A stretch of 64,000 nt of DNA from Zea mays (lineage: Eukaryota; Streptophyta; Magnoliopsida; Poales; Poaceae), in the NCBI RefSeq assembly GCF_902167145.1, contig NC_050102.1, forward strand, positions 1,674,001-1,738,000. The letters are read 5' to 3'. The notes beneath the pieces are model-generated. The model saw only the letters and a list, made by a program, of their open reading frames with translations, had not been told where the DNA came from and ran no database searches. Position numbers and translations under genes: made by a program. This document shows, piece after piece, positions 34,416 through 45,881 of the stretch; positions within the stretch are counted from its first letter, which is position 1, and the number at the start of each line of letters is the position of its first letter.

Positions 34416-36365
34416 CAGAGCTCCCCTAGTGGCCCTCAGCCCCTCGGGCAAGGGGAAGGGGGCTACGAGCAGTTCTTCTGCCCTGGGTGATTCTGAGAGG
34501 TCGGAGGGAGAGAGGCGGCACCGACTGTGTCGCGCTGACGGGTCTTTCGTTGGGGATCCGCCCCTTGATTCGGACCTCCCCCAGAAGCGCTAGAGGACAG
34601 CTAGCGGGGGGCGGGGCCAAGGAGGCCGGCTCCTCGGCCCAGGGCTCGCAGAGGCGCGTCAGTCCTCCACCTGCGCCACCAATCCCGCCGCCACCATCAT
34701 CCGACTCGCCGCCGCCGTAGGGGCAGCAGCATCAACGGCAGCAACAGCAGGAGGGGCAGCGGATGTCTCGCTTCCAAGGTTGCTGGAAGGTCCAGGACCC
34801 CAAGTAAGTGTACCCCTTTCCATTTTCCTCCATTAGTCTAGTCATCATGTTGACATGTATTAACCCGTCCTTTGCTCATTAGGGCCTCTTCCTCCTCTAT
34901 CTCCAAAGTCGCTCCTACTGGTGAGTCCGGCTCCCAGCAACAGGTGTCTGCTGGCCTCGATGCCGGCGACCTGCCTCCGCCTGCCACTGTTGGGGCGGCG
35001 CCATCGGGCCCCCAGGTTCTGACTGCTGCAGGCGCGGCAGGGTCGTCGGGCCCCCAGGATCCAGCTGCCACTGCCGAGGCAGTGCCGTCGGGCCCCTAGG
35101 CCTCAGCTGAGGATCTGATAGCAGCAGCATTGCCAACGGCTACTGCAGGCCCAACGGCGGCGGCGATGTCGCCGAATATGCTGTCGGCGTCGGCGGAAGC
35201 CACGGGGGGCGCGTCCGATTCCATCCCACTGCCCGTTCTGGAGGAGCCGGAGGTTATTCTTGGGCGGCGGCTCCAGACCGGCGCCGGGCCAGAAACGATG
35301 CCACCTCCCCTCCCTCAGGTGTTGTCCCATGCTCACCAGGCTCTCCGGGAGACCGAGGCGGCGATCCTGTGGGAGTGGGAGGCGCTCGAGACTAAGCGCC
35401 AGCACCTTGGCGATTGGCACTCCCAGCTGGAGGAACGTACCCAGGCCGCGTCCTACCAATTTGCTTTGGAGTGGTCCGAGCTTGAGCATGGGCGCGAGGA
35501 CCTCAAGGAGGACCTGAAGAGGGTGCTCGAGCGGGAGCGAGAGGTGACTTAGGAGGAGAAGAGGCTGGTCAGGAAGAAAGAGCACTTGGACCAGCAGGAG
35601 GCAGCCATCACGGAATTCCATGAGAAGTTGAAAGCCTATAATGCGATGCTGGAGGAGCAGAGGGATGAGCATACCGCGACTGAAGCGGCGCTGCAAAAGT
35701 GCAGCAGGAGCTTGATGATAGGGCTAGCAACATCTCTCTCGCCGAGGAAAACCTCAAGGCGAAGGATGCTTCCCTAGAGGAGCGGGCGACGGATCTCACC
35801 CGATAGGAGAAGGACCTTGCCTAGAGGGAGGAGATGTGGGAAAGGCGGGAAAAGTTGCTGGCCGAGCATGAGCTCGAGGCGGAGGAGAAAGAAACAAATT
35901 GGAGGAGAAAGAGTGGACACTAGAGGAGTAGGTCTGCCGGTTCTAGGCAACGCAAGCGCGGGTAGCGCAAACGGCGCAGGCGGCTCCGGGTTCCCAGGCG
36001 GTAGAGGCGATGAAGAAGACGCTAGAAGATCTTTGGTCAGAGGATCACATCGGGGTTCAGCGTATCGCTGCATGGGCCGCCGAGGCGAGCTTGGCTCTAG
36101 TACCGTTGGGGGTGAGCCCCATCCCAGTGTTGAAGCAGTCGGTGTCCATTTTCGACGTGCTCTCGGTGTTGGATTTCGCTGCTGACCGCCTCCGGCGCCT
36201 TGATCAGATCCTTGGTGCTCGCCTGGAGGCTGAGGGCAGCAGACTCTGCCGGGCGGTAATAGAGTACATTCTGACGTGCTTCCAGAGCCACGACCCGGCC
36301 ATCTCCTTGGGGCCGGTGATTGCCCGTCCGATGGCCGATACCGAAGACGCCGCCCGGGGGAGCGT
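34416..36365 (+). pseudogene. G1 antisense gene, middle part (low-complexity and coiled-coil)
   Basis: This continues the antisense gene after the Ji-like insertion. A proline/glutamine-rich segment runs to a donor-like CCCCAA|GTAAGTG (about 34806), and an acceptor-like CTCATTAG lies at about 34882. An alanine/proline-rich segment follows, then a long charged coiled coil (ETEAAILWEWEALETKRQ... about 35340-35920). The C-terminal block includes VFDVLSVLDFAADRLRR-like sequence (SIFDVLSVLDFAADRLRR, 36145-36198) and AVIEYILTCFQSHDPA. Several TAG codons (for example 35551) and frameshifts near 35700 break it. The Opie-like element cuts it at 36366. Confidence 0.6.
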
Positions 36366-37673
36366 TGAAAGGGAATTAGGCTTACACCTAGTCCCTAATT
36401 AATTTTGGTGGTTGAATTAACCAACACAAATAAGTGGACTAACTAGTTTGCCCAAGTGTATAGATTATACTGGTGTAAAAGGTTCACACTCAGCCAATAA
36501 AAAGACCAAGTTTTGGATTCAACAAAGGAGTAAAGGGGCAACCGAAGGCACCCCTGGTCTGGCGCACCGGACTGTCCGGTGTGCCACCGGACATGTCCGG
36601 TGCACCAAGGGGACTCAGACTCAAACTCGCCACCTTCGGGAATTCCCAGAGGCGACTCGGCTATAATTCACCGGACTGTCCGGTGTACACCGGACAGTGT
36701 CCGGTGCGCCAAGGGAGGTCGGCCTCAGGAACTCGCCAGCTTCGGGAAACTCCAACGGCTAGTCCGCTATAATTCACCGGACTATCCGGTGTGCACCGGA
36801 CTGTCCGGTGCGTCTCCGGAGCAACGGCTACCTCCGCGCCAACGGCTCTCTGCGGTGCAATAAATGCGCGCGCAGCGCGCGCAGATGGCAGGCGTGCCCA
36901 TACTGGCACACCGGACAAGGAACAGTAGATGTCCGGTGTGCACCGGACACCCAGGCGGGCCCACAAGTCAGAAGCTCCAACGGTCAGAATCCAACGGCAG
37001 TGATGACGTGGCAGGGGGCACCGGACTGTCCGGTGTGCACCGGACTGTCCGGTGCGCCATCGAGCAGTCAGCCTCCCAACGGCCACATTTGGTGGTTGGG
37101 GCTATAAATACCCCAACCACCCCACCATTCATTGCATCCAAGTTCTCTACTTCCCATCTACTACAAGAGCTCTAGCATTCAATTCTAGACACACCAAAGA
37201 GATCAAATCCTCTCCATATTCCACACAACGCCCTAGTGATTAGAGAGAGAGATTTGCTTGTGTTCTTTCGAGCTCTTGCGCTTGGATTGCTTCCTTCTTT
37301 CTTGATTCTTTCTTGTGATCAAACACTCACTTGTAATTAAGGCAAGAGGCACCAATTGTGTGGTGGCCCTTGCGGGAAGTTTGATTCCCAAGTGATTTGA
37401 GAAGAGAAGCTCACTCGGTCCGAGGGACCGATTGAGAGAGGGAAGGGTTGAAAGAGACCCGGCCTTTGTGGCCTCCTCAAACGGGGAGTAGGTTTGCAAA
37501 AACCGAACCTCGGTAAAACAAATCCGCGTGTCACACTCTTCATTTAATTGCGATTTGTTTTGCTCCCTCTCTCGCGGACTCGTTTATACTTCTAACGCTA
37601 ACCCGGCTTGTAGTTGTGTTTATATTTGTAAATTTCAGTTTCGCCCTATTCACCCCCCTCTAGGCGACTTTCA
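36366..37673 (+). repeat. 5' LTR of the Opie-like element
   Basis: 1308 bp, TGAAAGGGAATTAGG to GACTTTCA, with TATAAATA at 37103-37110. The CACCGGAC-type palindromes occur as pairs at about 36563-36604, 36669-36707, 36776-36812 and 37018-37056, plus an imperfect one at 36909-36949. One palindrome half carries a substitution (GGACTATCCGG). Confidence 0.93.
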
Positions 37674-37690
37674 ATTGGTATCGGAGCCCG
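37674..37690 (+). promoter_or_regulatory. Opie-like primer binding site
   Basis: ATTGGTATCGGAGCCCG starts next to the 5' LTR. It pairs with plant initiator methionine tRNA, with G for A at one position compared with the Ji-like site. Confidence 0.88.
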
Positions 37691-37718
37691 GTGCTTCATT
37701 AGAGCCTAACCGCTCGAA

Positions 37719-40418
37719 GTGATGTCGGGAGATCACGCCAAGAAGGAGATGGAGACCGGCGAAAAGCCCACTACAAGCCACGGGAGCACTTCATCGGAAG
37801 AGTCCCGCACCAAGAGGAAGGAGAAGAAGAAGGACTCCTCCAAACGGAAGGAGAAAAAGTCTTCCTCTTCTCACCACAAAGAGAAGAAGGAAAAATCTTC
37901 TTCCCACAAGCCGCATCGGAAAGGCGACAAGCACAAGAGGATGAGGAAAGTGGTCTACTACGAGACCGACACTTCATCAACATCGACCTCCGACTCCGAT
38001 GCGCCCTCCGTCACTTCTAAGCGCCAAGAGCGCAAGAAGTATAGTAAGATCCCCCTACGCTACCCTCGCATTTCCAAACATACACCTTTACTTTCCGTCC
38101 CATTAGGCAAACCACCAACTTTTGATGGTGAAGATTACGCTAGGTGGAGCGATTTAATGCGATTTCATCTAACCTCGCTCCACAAAGGTATATGGGATGT
38201 TGTTGAGTTTGGTGCACAGGTACCGTCGGTAGGGGATGAGAACTATGATGAGGATGAGGTGGCCCAAATCGAGCACTTCAACTCTCAAGCAACAACAATA
38301 CTCCTCGCCTCTCTAAGTAGAGAGGAGTATAACAAAGTACAAGGGTTGAAGAGCGCCAAGGAGATTTGGGATGTGCTCAAAACCGCGCACGAGGGAGACG
38401 AGCTCACTAAGATCACCAAGCGGGAAACGATCGAGGGGGAGCTCGGTCGGTTCCGGCTTCGCAAAGGGGAGGAGCCACAACACATGTACAACCGGCTCAA
38501 GACCTTGGTGAATCAAGTGCGCAACCTCGGGAGCGTAAAGTGGGATGACCACGAGATGGTTAAGGTTATTCTAAGATCTCTTATTTTCCTTAACCCTACT
38601 CAAGTCCAATTGATCCGTGGTAATCCTAGATATACTAAAATGACCCCCGAGGAAGTTATCGGGAATTTTGTGAGTTTTGAGTGCATGATCGAAGGCTCGA
38701 GGAAGATCAACGAGCTTGATGATGCCACCACATCCGAAGCTCAACCCGTTGCATTCAAAGCAACGGAGGAGAAGAAGGAGGAGTCTACACCAAGTCGACA
38801 ACCAATAGACGCCTCCAAGCTCGACAATGAGGAAATGGCGCTCGTCATCAAGAGCTTCCGCCAAATCCTCAAGCAAAGGAGGGGGAAGGATTACAAGTCC
38901 CGCTCCAAGAAGGTTTGCTACAAGTGTGGTAAGCCCGGTCATTTTATTGCTAAATGTCCTATATCTAGTGACAGTGACCGAGGTGACGACAAGAAGGGGA
39001 GGCGAAAGGAGAAGAAGAGGTACTACAAGAAGAAGGGCGGTGATGCCCATGTTTGTCGGGAGTGGGACTCCGACGAAAGCTCAAGCGACTCCTCCGACGA
39101 CGAGGACGCCGCCAACATCGCCGTTACCAAGGGACTCCTCTTCCCCAACGTCGGCCACAAGTGCCTCATGGCAAAGGACGGCAAAAAGAAGAAGGTTAAA
39201 TCCAACTCCTCCACTAAATATGAGTCTTCCAGTGATGATAATGCTAGTGGTGAGGAAGATAATTTGCGTACTCTTTTTGCCAACCTTAACATGGAACAAA
39301 AGGAGAAATTAAATGAACTAATTAGTGCCATCCATGAGAAGGATGATCTCTTGGACTCCCAAGAGGACTTCCTAATCAAGGAAAATAAAAAACATGTTAA
39401 GGTTAAAAATGCTTACGCTCTACAAGTTGAAAAATGTGAAAAATTGTCTAGTGAGCTAAGCACTTGCCGTGAGATGATTGACAACCTTAGAAATGAAAAT
39501 GCTAGTTTAAATGCTAAGGTTGATTCTCATGTTTGTAATGTTTCAATTCCCAATCCTAGAGATAATAATGATGATTTGCTTGCTAGGATTGAAGAATTAA
39601 ACATGTCTCTTGCTAGCCTTAGATTAGAGAATGAAAATTTGATTGCTAAGGCTAAAGATTTTGATGTTTGCAAAGTTACAATTGCCGATCTTAGAGATAA
39701 AAATGATATACTTCGTGCTAAGATTGTTGAACTTAATTCTTGCAAACCATCTACATCTACCACTGAGCATGTCACTATTTGTACTAGATGTAGAAATGTT
39801 GATATTGATGCTATTCATGATCATATGGCTTTAATTAAACAACAAAATGATCATATAGCAAAACTAGATGCTAAAATTGCCGAGCACAACTTAGAAAATG
39901 AGAAATTTAAATTTGCTCGTAGCATGCTTTATAATGGGAGACGCCCTGGCATTAAGGATGGCATCGGCTTCCAAAGGGGAGACAATGTCAAAATTAGTGC
40001 CCCTCCTAAAAGATTGTCAAATTTTGTTAAGGGCAAGGCTCCCATGCCTCAGGATAACGAGGGTTACATTTTATACCCTGCCGGTTATCCCGAGGACAAA
40101 ATTAGGAAAATTCATTCTAGGAAGTCTCACTCTGGTTCCAACCATGCTTTTATGTATAAGAGTGAGACATCTAGTTCTAGGCAACCAACCCGTGCTAAGT
40201 TGCCTAAGAAGAAAATTCCTAATGCATCAAATGAACATGCCATTTCATTTAAGACTTTTGATGCATCTTATGTTTTGACTAACAAATCCGGCAAGGTAGT
40301 TGCCAAGTTTGTTGGGGGCAAACACAAGGGGTCAAAGACTTGTGTTTGGGTACCCAAAGTTCTTGTTTCTAATGCCAAAGGACCCAAAACCGTTTGGGTA
40401 CCTAAAGTCAAGAACTAA
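37719..40418 (+). CDS. gag: Opie-like gag
   Basis: A complete 899-residue frame. The N-terminus is lysine/serine-rich (KRKEKKKDSSKRKEKKSSS), followed by a capsid-type region (PPTFDGEDYARWSDLMRFHL, IWDVLKTAHEGDE), a CCHC knuckle (CYKCGKPGHFIAKCP near residue 405) and a long acidic and coiled-coil extension. The end, WVPKVLVSNAKGPKTVWVPKVKN in outline, carries the WVPK motif shared with the Ji-like gag. ATG 37722 (MSGDHAKK) is an alternative start one codon in. The stop at 40416-40418 precedes the pol frame, which is in a different phase. Confidence 0.92.
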   Translation: MMSGDHAKKEMETGEKPTTSHGSTSSEESRTKRKEKKKDSSKRKEKKSSSSHHKEKKEKSSSHKPHRKGDKHKRMRKVVYYETDTSSTSTSDSDAPSVTSKRQERKKYSKIPLRYPRISKHTPLLSVPLGKPPTFDGEDYARWSDLMRFHLTSLHKGIWDVVEFGAQVPSVGDENYDEDEVAQIEHFNSQATTILLASLSREEYNKVQGLKSAKEIWDVLKTAHEGDELTKITKRETIEGELGRFRLRKGEEPQHMYNRLKTLVNQVRNLGSVKWDDHEMVKVILRSLIFLNPTQVQLIRGNPRYTKMTPEEVIGNFVSFECMIEGSRKINELDDATTSEAQPVAFKATEEKKEESTPSRQPIDASKLDNEEMALVIKSFRQILKQRRGKDYKSRSKKVCYKCGKPGHFIAKCPISSDSDRGDDKKGRRKEKKRYYKKKGGDAHVCREWDSDESSSDSSDDEDAANIAVTKGLLFPNVGHKCLMAKDGKKKKVKSNSSTKYESSSDDNASGEEDNLRTLFANLNMEQKEKLNELISAIHEKDDLLDSQEDFLIKENKKHVKVKNAYALQVEKCEKLSSELSTCREMIDNLRNENASLNAKVDSHVCNVSIPNPRDNNDDLLARIEELNMSLASLRLENENLIAKAKDFDVCKVTIADLRDKNDILRAKIVELNSCKPSTSTTEHVTICTRCRNVDIDAIHDHMALIKQQNDHIAKLDAKIAEHNLENEKFKFARSMLYNGRRPGIKDGIGFQRGDNVKISAPPKRLSNFVKGKAPMPQDNEGYILYPAGYPEDKIRKIHSRKSHSGSNHAFMYKSETSSSRQPTRAKLPKKKIPNASNEHAISFKTFDASYVLTNKSGKVVAKFVGGKHKGSKTCVWVPKVLVSNAKGPKTVWVPKVKN

Positions 40419-40431
40419 AATTGTTTTGTAG

Positions 40432-43400
40432 GTTTATGCATCCGGGGGCTCAAGTTGGATACTCGACAGCGGGTGCACAAACCATATGACTGGGGAGAAA
40501 AGGATGTTCTCCTCATATGAGAAAAACCAAGATCCCCAACGAGCTATCACATTCGGGGATGGAAATCAAGGTTTGGTCAAAGGTCTTGGTAAAATAGCTA
40601 TATCTCCTGACCATTCTATTTCCAATGTTTTTCTTGTAGATTCTTTAGATTACAATTTGCTTTCCGTTTCACAATTATGTCAAATGGGCTACAACTGTCT
40701 ATTCACTGATGTAGGTGTCACTGTCTTTAGAAGAAGTGATGATTCAATAGCATTTAAGGGAGTGTTAGAGGGTCAGCTATACTTAGTAGATTTTGATAGA
40801 GCTGAACTCGACACTTGCTTAATTGCTAAGACTAACATGGGTTGGCTCTGGCACCACCGACTAGCCCATGTTGGAATGAAGAATCTTCATAAGCTTCTAA
40901 AGGGAGAACACATTTTAGGATTAACAAATGTTCATTTTGAGAAAGACAGGATTTGTAGCGCGTGCCAAGCAGGGAAGCAAGTTGGAGCTCATCATCCACA
41001 CAAGAACATCATGACGACCGACAGGTCACTGGAGCTCCTACACATGGATCTATTCGGCCCGATTGCTTACATAAGCATCGGCGGGAGTAAGTACTGTCTA
41101 GTTATTGTGGATGATTATTCTCGCTTCACTTGGGTATTCTTTTTACAGGAAAAATCTCAAACCCAAGAGACCTTAAAGGGATTCTTGAGACGGGCTCAAA
41201 ATGAGTTCGGCTTAAGGATCAAGAAAATAAGAAGCGACAACGGGACGGAGTTCAAGAACTCACAAATTGAAGGCTTTCTTGAGGAGGAGGGCATCAAGCA
41301 TGAGTTCTCTTCTCCCTACACCCCTCAACAAAATGGTGTAGTGGAGAGGAAGAATCGAACTCTATTGGACATGGCAAGAACCATGCTTGATGAGTACAAG
41401 ACACCGGACCGGTTTTGGGCCGAAGCGGTCAACACCGCCTGCTACGCCATCAACCGGTTATATCTTCACCGAATCCTCAAGAAGACATCATATGAACTCC
41501 TAACCGGTAAAAAGCCCAACATTTCATACTTTAGAGTTTTTGGTAGCAAATGCTTTATTCTTGTTAAAAGAGGTAGAAAATCTAAATTTGCTCCTAAAAC
41601 TGTAGAAGGCTTTTTACTTGGTTATGACTCAAACACAAGGGCATATAGGGTCTTTAACAAGTCCACTGGACTAGTTGAAGTCTCATGTGACGTTGTGTTT
41701 GATGAAACTAACGGCTCTCAAGTAGAGCAAGTTGATCTTGATGAGATAGGTAATGAAGAGGCTCCATGCATAGCGCTAAGGAACATGTCCATTGGGGATG
41801 TGTGTCCTAAGGAATCCGAAGAGCCTCCAAGTGCACAAGATCAACCATCCTCCACCACGCAAGCATCTCCACCAACTCAAAATGAGGATGAGGCTCAAGT
41901 TGATGAAGGGCAAAATCAAGAAGATGAGCCACCTCAAGATAATGGCAATGATCAAGGGGGAGATGCAAATGATCAAGAAAAGGAGGATGAGGAAGAACCA
42001 AGGCCGCCACACCCAAGAGTCCACCAAGCAATCCAACGAGATCACCCCGTCGACACCATCCTCGGCGACATTCATAAGGGGGTAACCACTCGATCTCGTG
42101 TTGCACATTTTTGTAAACATTACTCTTTTGTTTCCTCTATTGAGCCACACAGGGTAGAGGAAGCACTTCAAGATTCGGATTGGGTGATGGCGATGCAAGA
42201 GGAGCTCAACAACTTCACTAGGAATGAGGTATGGCATTTAGTTCCACGTCCTAATCAAAATGTTGTAGGAACCAAATGGGTCTTCCGCAACAAGCAAGAC
42301 GAGCATGGTGTGGTGACAAGGAACAAAGCTCGACTTGTGGCCAAAGGATACTCCCAAGTCGAAGGTTTGGATTTCGGTGAAACCTATGCACCCGTAGCTA
42401 GGCTTGAGTCAATTCGCATATTATTGGCCTATGCTACTTACCATGGCTTTAAGCTTTATCAAATGGACGTGAAAAGTGCTTTCCTCAACGGACCAATCAA
42501 GGAAGAGGTCTATGTTGAGCAACCTCCCGGCTTTGAAGACAGTGAGTATCCTAATCATGTCTATAAGCTCTCTAAGGCGCTTTATGGGCTCAAGCAAGCC
42601 CCAAGAGCATGGTATGAATGCCTTAGAGATGTTCTTATTGCAAATGGATTCAAAGTCGGAAAGGCCGATCCTACACTCTTTTACTAAAACTCTTGAAAAT
42701 GACTTATTTGTATGCCAAATTTATGTTGATGATATTATATTTGGGTCTACTAACGAGTCTACATGTGAAGAGTTTAGTAGGATCATGACTCAGAAATTCG
42801 AGATGCCAATGATGGGGGAGTTGAAGTATTTCTTAGGATTTCAAGTGAAGCAACTCCAAGAGGGCACCTTCATTTGTCAAACAAAGTACACTCAAGACAT
42901 TCTAACCAAGTTTGGAATGAAGGATGCCAAGCCCATCAAAACACCCATGGGAACTAATGGGCATCTCGACCTCGACACGGGAGGTAAGTCCGTGGATCAA
43001 AAAGTATACCGGTCGATGATTGGTTCATTGCTTTATTTGTGTGCATCTCGACCGGACATTATGCTTTCCGTTTGCATGTGTGCAAGATTCCAATCCGACC
43101 CTAAGGAATCCCACCTTACGGCCATCAAACGAATCTTGAGATATTTGGCTTATACTCCTAAGTTTGGACTTTGGTACCCTCGGGGATCCACATTTGATTT
43201 AATTGGTTATTCGGATGCCGATTGGGCGGGGTGCAAAATCAATAGAAAGAGCACATCGGAGACTTGCCAGTTCTTGGGAAGATCCTTGGTGTCTTGGGCT
43301 TCAAAGAAGCAAAATTCGGTCGCTCTTTCCACCGCCGAAGCCGAGTACATTGCCGCAGGCCATTGTTGCGCGCAATTACTTTGGATGAGGCAAACCCTGC

Positions 43401-43678
43401 GGGACTACGGTTACAAATTAACCAAAGTCCCTTTGCTATGTGATAATGAGAGTGCAATCAAAATGGCTGACAATCCCGTCGAGCATAGCCGCACTAAGCA
43501 CATAGCCATTCGGTATCATTTTCTTAGGGATCACCAACAAAAGGGAGATATCGAGATTGCTTACATTAATACTAAAGATCAATTAGCCGATATCTTTACC
43601 AAGCCACTTGATGAACAAACTTTTACCAAACTTAGGCATGAGCTCAATATTCTTGATTCCCGCAACTTCTTTTGTTAG
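40432..43678 (+). pseudogene. pol: Opie-like pol, single frameshift before the catalytic YVDD
   Basis: The frame opens after TTTTGTAG|GTTTATG. It encodes protease ([10 protein letters not shown]), GAG-pre-integrase ([13 protein letters not shown]), integrase ([23 protein letters not shown]) and the first half of the reverse transcriptase ([21 protein letters not shown] in outline). A run of four T at 42677-42680, against three expected from the Ji-like relative, shifts the frame and gives an immediate TAA at 42685-42687. The other frame then carries [10 protein letters not shown], RNase H (GYSDADWAGCKINRKSTSE, STAEAEYIAA) and [10 protein letters not shown] to the stop at 43678. Without frameshifting, the product would have integrase but lack the reverse transcriptase active site and RNase H. 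Confidence 0.9.
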
Positions 43679-44506
43679 ATTGCACACATAGCTCATTTAT
43701 ATACTTTTGATCATATCTCTTTTATATATGCTATGACTAATGTGTTTCCAAGTCTACTTCAAATCAAGTCATAGGTATATTGAAAGGGAATTGGAGTTTT
43801 TTCGGCGAAGACAAAGGCTTCCACTCCGCAACCCATCCTTCGCCGTCGCTCCAAGCCACTCTCCATCTTTGGGGGAGAGAACAAAAGGACTTCATCTTTG
43901 GTATAATCTTAACTCATTTGTTTATGACCAAAGAGGAAGTCATTACTTCGTGGGCTCTAATGATTCCGTTTTTGGCGATTCATGCCAAAGGGGGAGAAAG
44001 TATGAGCCCAAAGCAAAAGGACCGCACCATCACCAATTTCAAAAAACTTAGTGCTTTCCAAAAGTATTTATCAATTGGTATCCTATTGTGTTCAAAAGGA
44101 GAAGAAAATTAGTTTTTCAAAAATGTATGTCAAAACCCTCTTGAACACTAAGAGGTGGATCTCCTTTAGGGGGAGTTTTGTTTAGTCAAAGGAAAAGCAT
44201 TTGAAATAGGGGGAGAAAATTTCAAATCTTGAAAATGCTTTGCAAACTCTTATTCATTTACCTTTGACTATTTGCAAAAGATTCTTGAAATGGATTCACA
44301 AAAAGAATTTGCAAAAACAAAACATGTGGTGCAAACGTGGTCCAAAATGTTATATAAGAAAGAAACAGTCCATGCATATCTTGTAAGTATTTATATTGGC
44401 TCAATTCTAAGCAACCTTTACACTTACATTATGCAAACTAGTTCAATTATGCACTTCTATATTTGCTTTGGTTTGTGTTGGCATCAATCACCAAAAAGGG
44501 GGAGAT
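43679..44506 (+). other. Opie-like 3' untranslated region and polypurine tract
   Basis: Non-coding, with repeated GGGGGAG(A) motifs (near 43870, 43990, 44168, 44208 and 44500). The last, AAAAAGGGGGAGAT at 44493-44506, abuts the 3' LTR and is the polypurine tract. No further reading frame was recognised. Confidence 0.7.
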
Positions 44507-45815
44507 TGAAAGGGAATTAGGCTTACACCTAGTCCCTAATTAATTTTGGTGGTTGAATTAACCAACACAAATAAGTGGACTAACTAGTTTGCCCAAGTGT
44601 ATAGATTATACAGGTGTAAAAGGTTCACACTCAGCCAATAAAAAGACCAAGTTTTGGATTCAACAAAGGAGCAAAGGGGCAACCGAAGGCACCCCTGGTC
44701 TGGCGCACCGGACTGTCCGGTGTGCCACCGGACATGTCCGGTGCACCAAGGGGACTCAGACTCAAACTCGCCACCTTCGGGAATTCCCAGAGGCGACTCG
44801 GCTATAATTCACCGGACTGTCCGGTGTACACCGGACAGTGTCCGGTGCGCCAAGGGAGGTCGGCCTCAGGAACTCGCCAGCTTCGGGAAACTCCAACGGC
44901 TAGTCCGCTATAATTCACCGGACTGTCCGGTGTGCACCGGACTGTCCGGTGCGTCTCCGGAGCAACGGCTACCTCCGCGCCAACGGCTCTCTGCGGTGCA
45001 ATAAATGAGCGCGCAGCGCGTGCAGATGGCAGGCGTGCCCATACTGGCACACCGGACAAGGAACAGTAGATGTCCGGTGTGCACCGGACACCCAGGCGGG
45101 CCCACAAGTCAGAAGCTCCAACGGTCAGAATCCAACGGCAGTGATGACGTGGCAGGGGGCACCGGACTGTCCGGTGTGCACCGGACTGTCCGGTGCGCCA
45201 TCGAGCAGTCAGCCTCCCAACGGCCACATTTGGTGGTTGGGGCTATAAATACCCCAACCACCCCACCATTCATTGCATCCAAGTTCTCTACTTCCCATCT
45301 ACTACAAGAGCTCTAGCATTCAATTCTAGACACACCAAAGATATCAAATCCTCTCCATATTCCACACAACGCCCTAGTGATTAGAGAGAGAGATTTGCTT
45401 GTGTTCTTTCGAGCTCTTGCGCTTGGATTGCTTCCTTCTTTCTTGATTCTTTCTTGTGATCAAACACTCACTTGTAATTAAGGCAAGAGGCACCAATTGT
45501 GTGGTGGCCCTTGCGGGAAGTTTGATTCCCAAGTGATTTGAGAAGAGAAGCTCACTCGGTCCGAGGGACCGATTGAGAGAGGGAAGGGTTGAAAGAGACC
45601 CGGCCTTTGTGGCCTCCTCAAACGGGGAGTAGGTTTGCAAAAACCGAACCTCGGTAAAACAAATCCGCGTGTCACACTCTTCATTTGCTTGCGATTTGTT
45701 TTGCTCCCTCTCTCGCGGACTCGTTTATACTTCTAACGCTAACCCGGCTTGTAGTTGTGTTTATATTTGTAAATTTCAGTTTCGCCCTATTCACCCCCCC
45801 TCTAGGCGACTTTCA
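44507..45815 (+). repeat. 3' LTR of the Opie-like element
   Basis: 1309 bp matching 36366-37673, with TATAAATA at 45244-45251 and the same paired palindromes, all with intact cores. Confidence 0.93.
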
Positions 45816-45881
45816 AGCGTGCAAGACACCGTAGACGTGGTGGCCAAGCGCTTCCAGCGAGATCCCGCTGATGATGAGTAG
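45816..45881 (+). pseudogene. G1 antisense gene, C-terminal end
   Basis: Directly after the Opie-like LTR, the frame from 36365 resumes as VQDTVDVVAKRFQRDPADDE and stops at 45879-45881. This shows that the plus-strand gene once ran uninterrupted through the insertion site. Confidence 0.65.

Larger units (their letters stand above)
36366..45815 (+). mobile_element. Opie-like Copia retrotransposon, one frameshift
   Basis: A 9450-bp element is flanked by AGCGT at 36361-36365 and 45816-45820. The LTRs are 36366-37673 and 44507-45815; I counted eight substitutions and one poly-C length difference, about 0.6 per cent, or roughly 0.2 million years with an assumed rate of 1.3e-8. The primer site is at 37674-37690, gag at 37719-40418, pol at 40432-43678 with a frameshift near 42680, and the polypurine tract at 44493-44506. 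It lies in the antisense gene of G1. Removing it and one AGCGT copy restores a continuous frame across the junction, which confirms the insertion. Confidence 0.94.
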
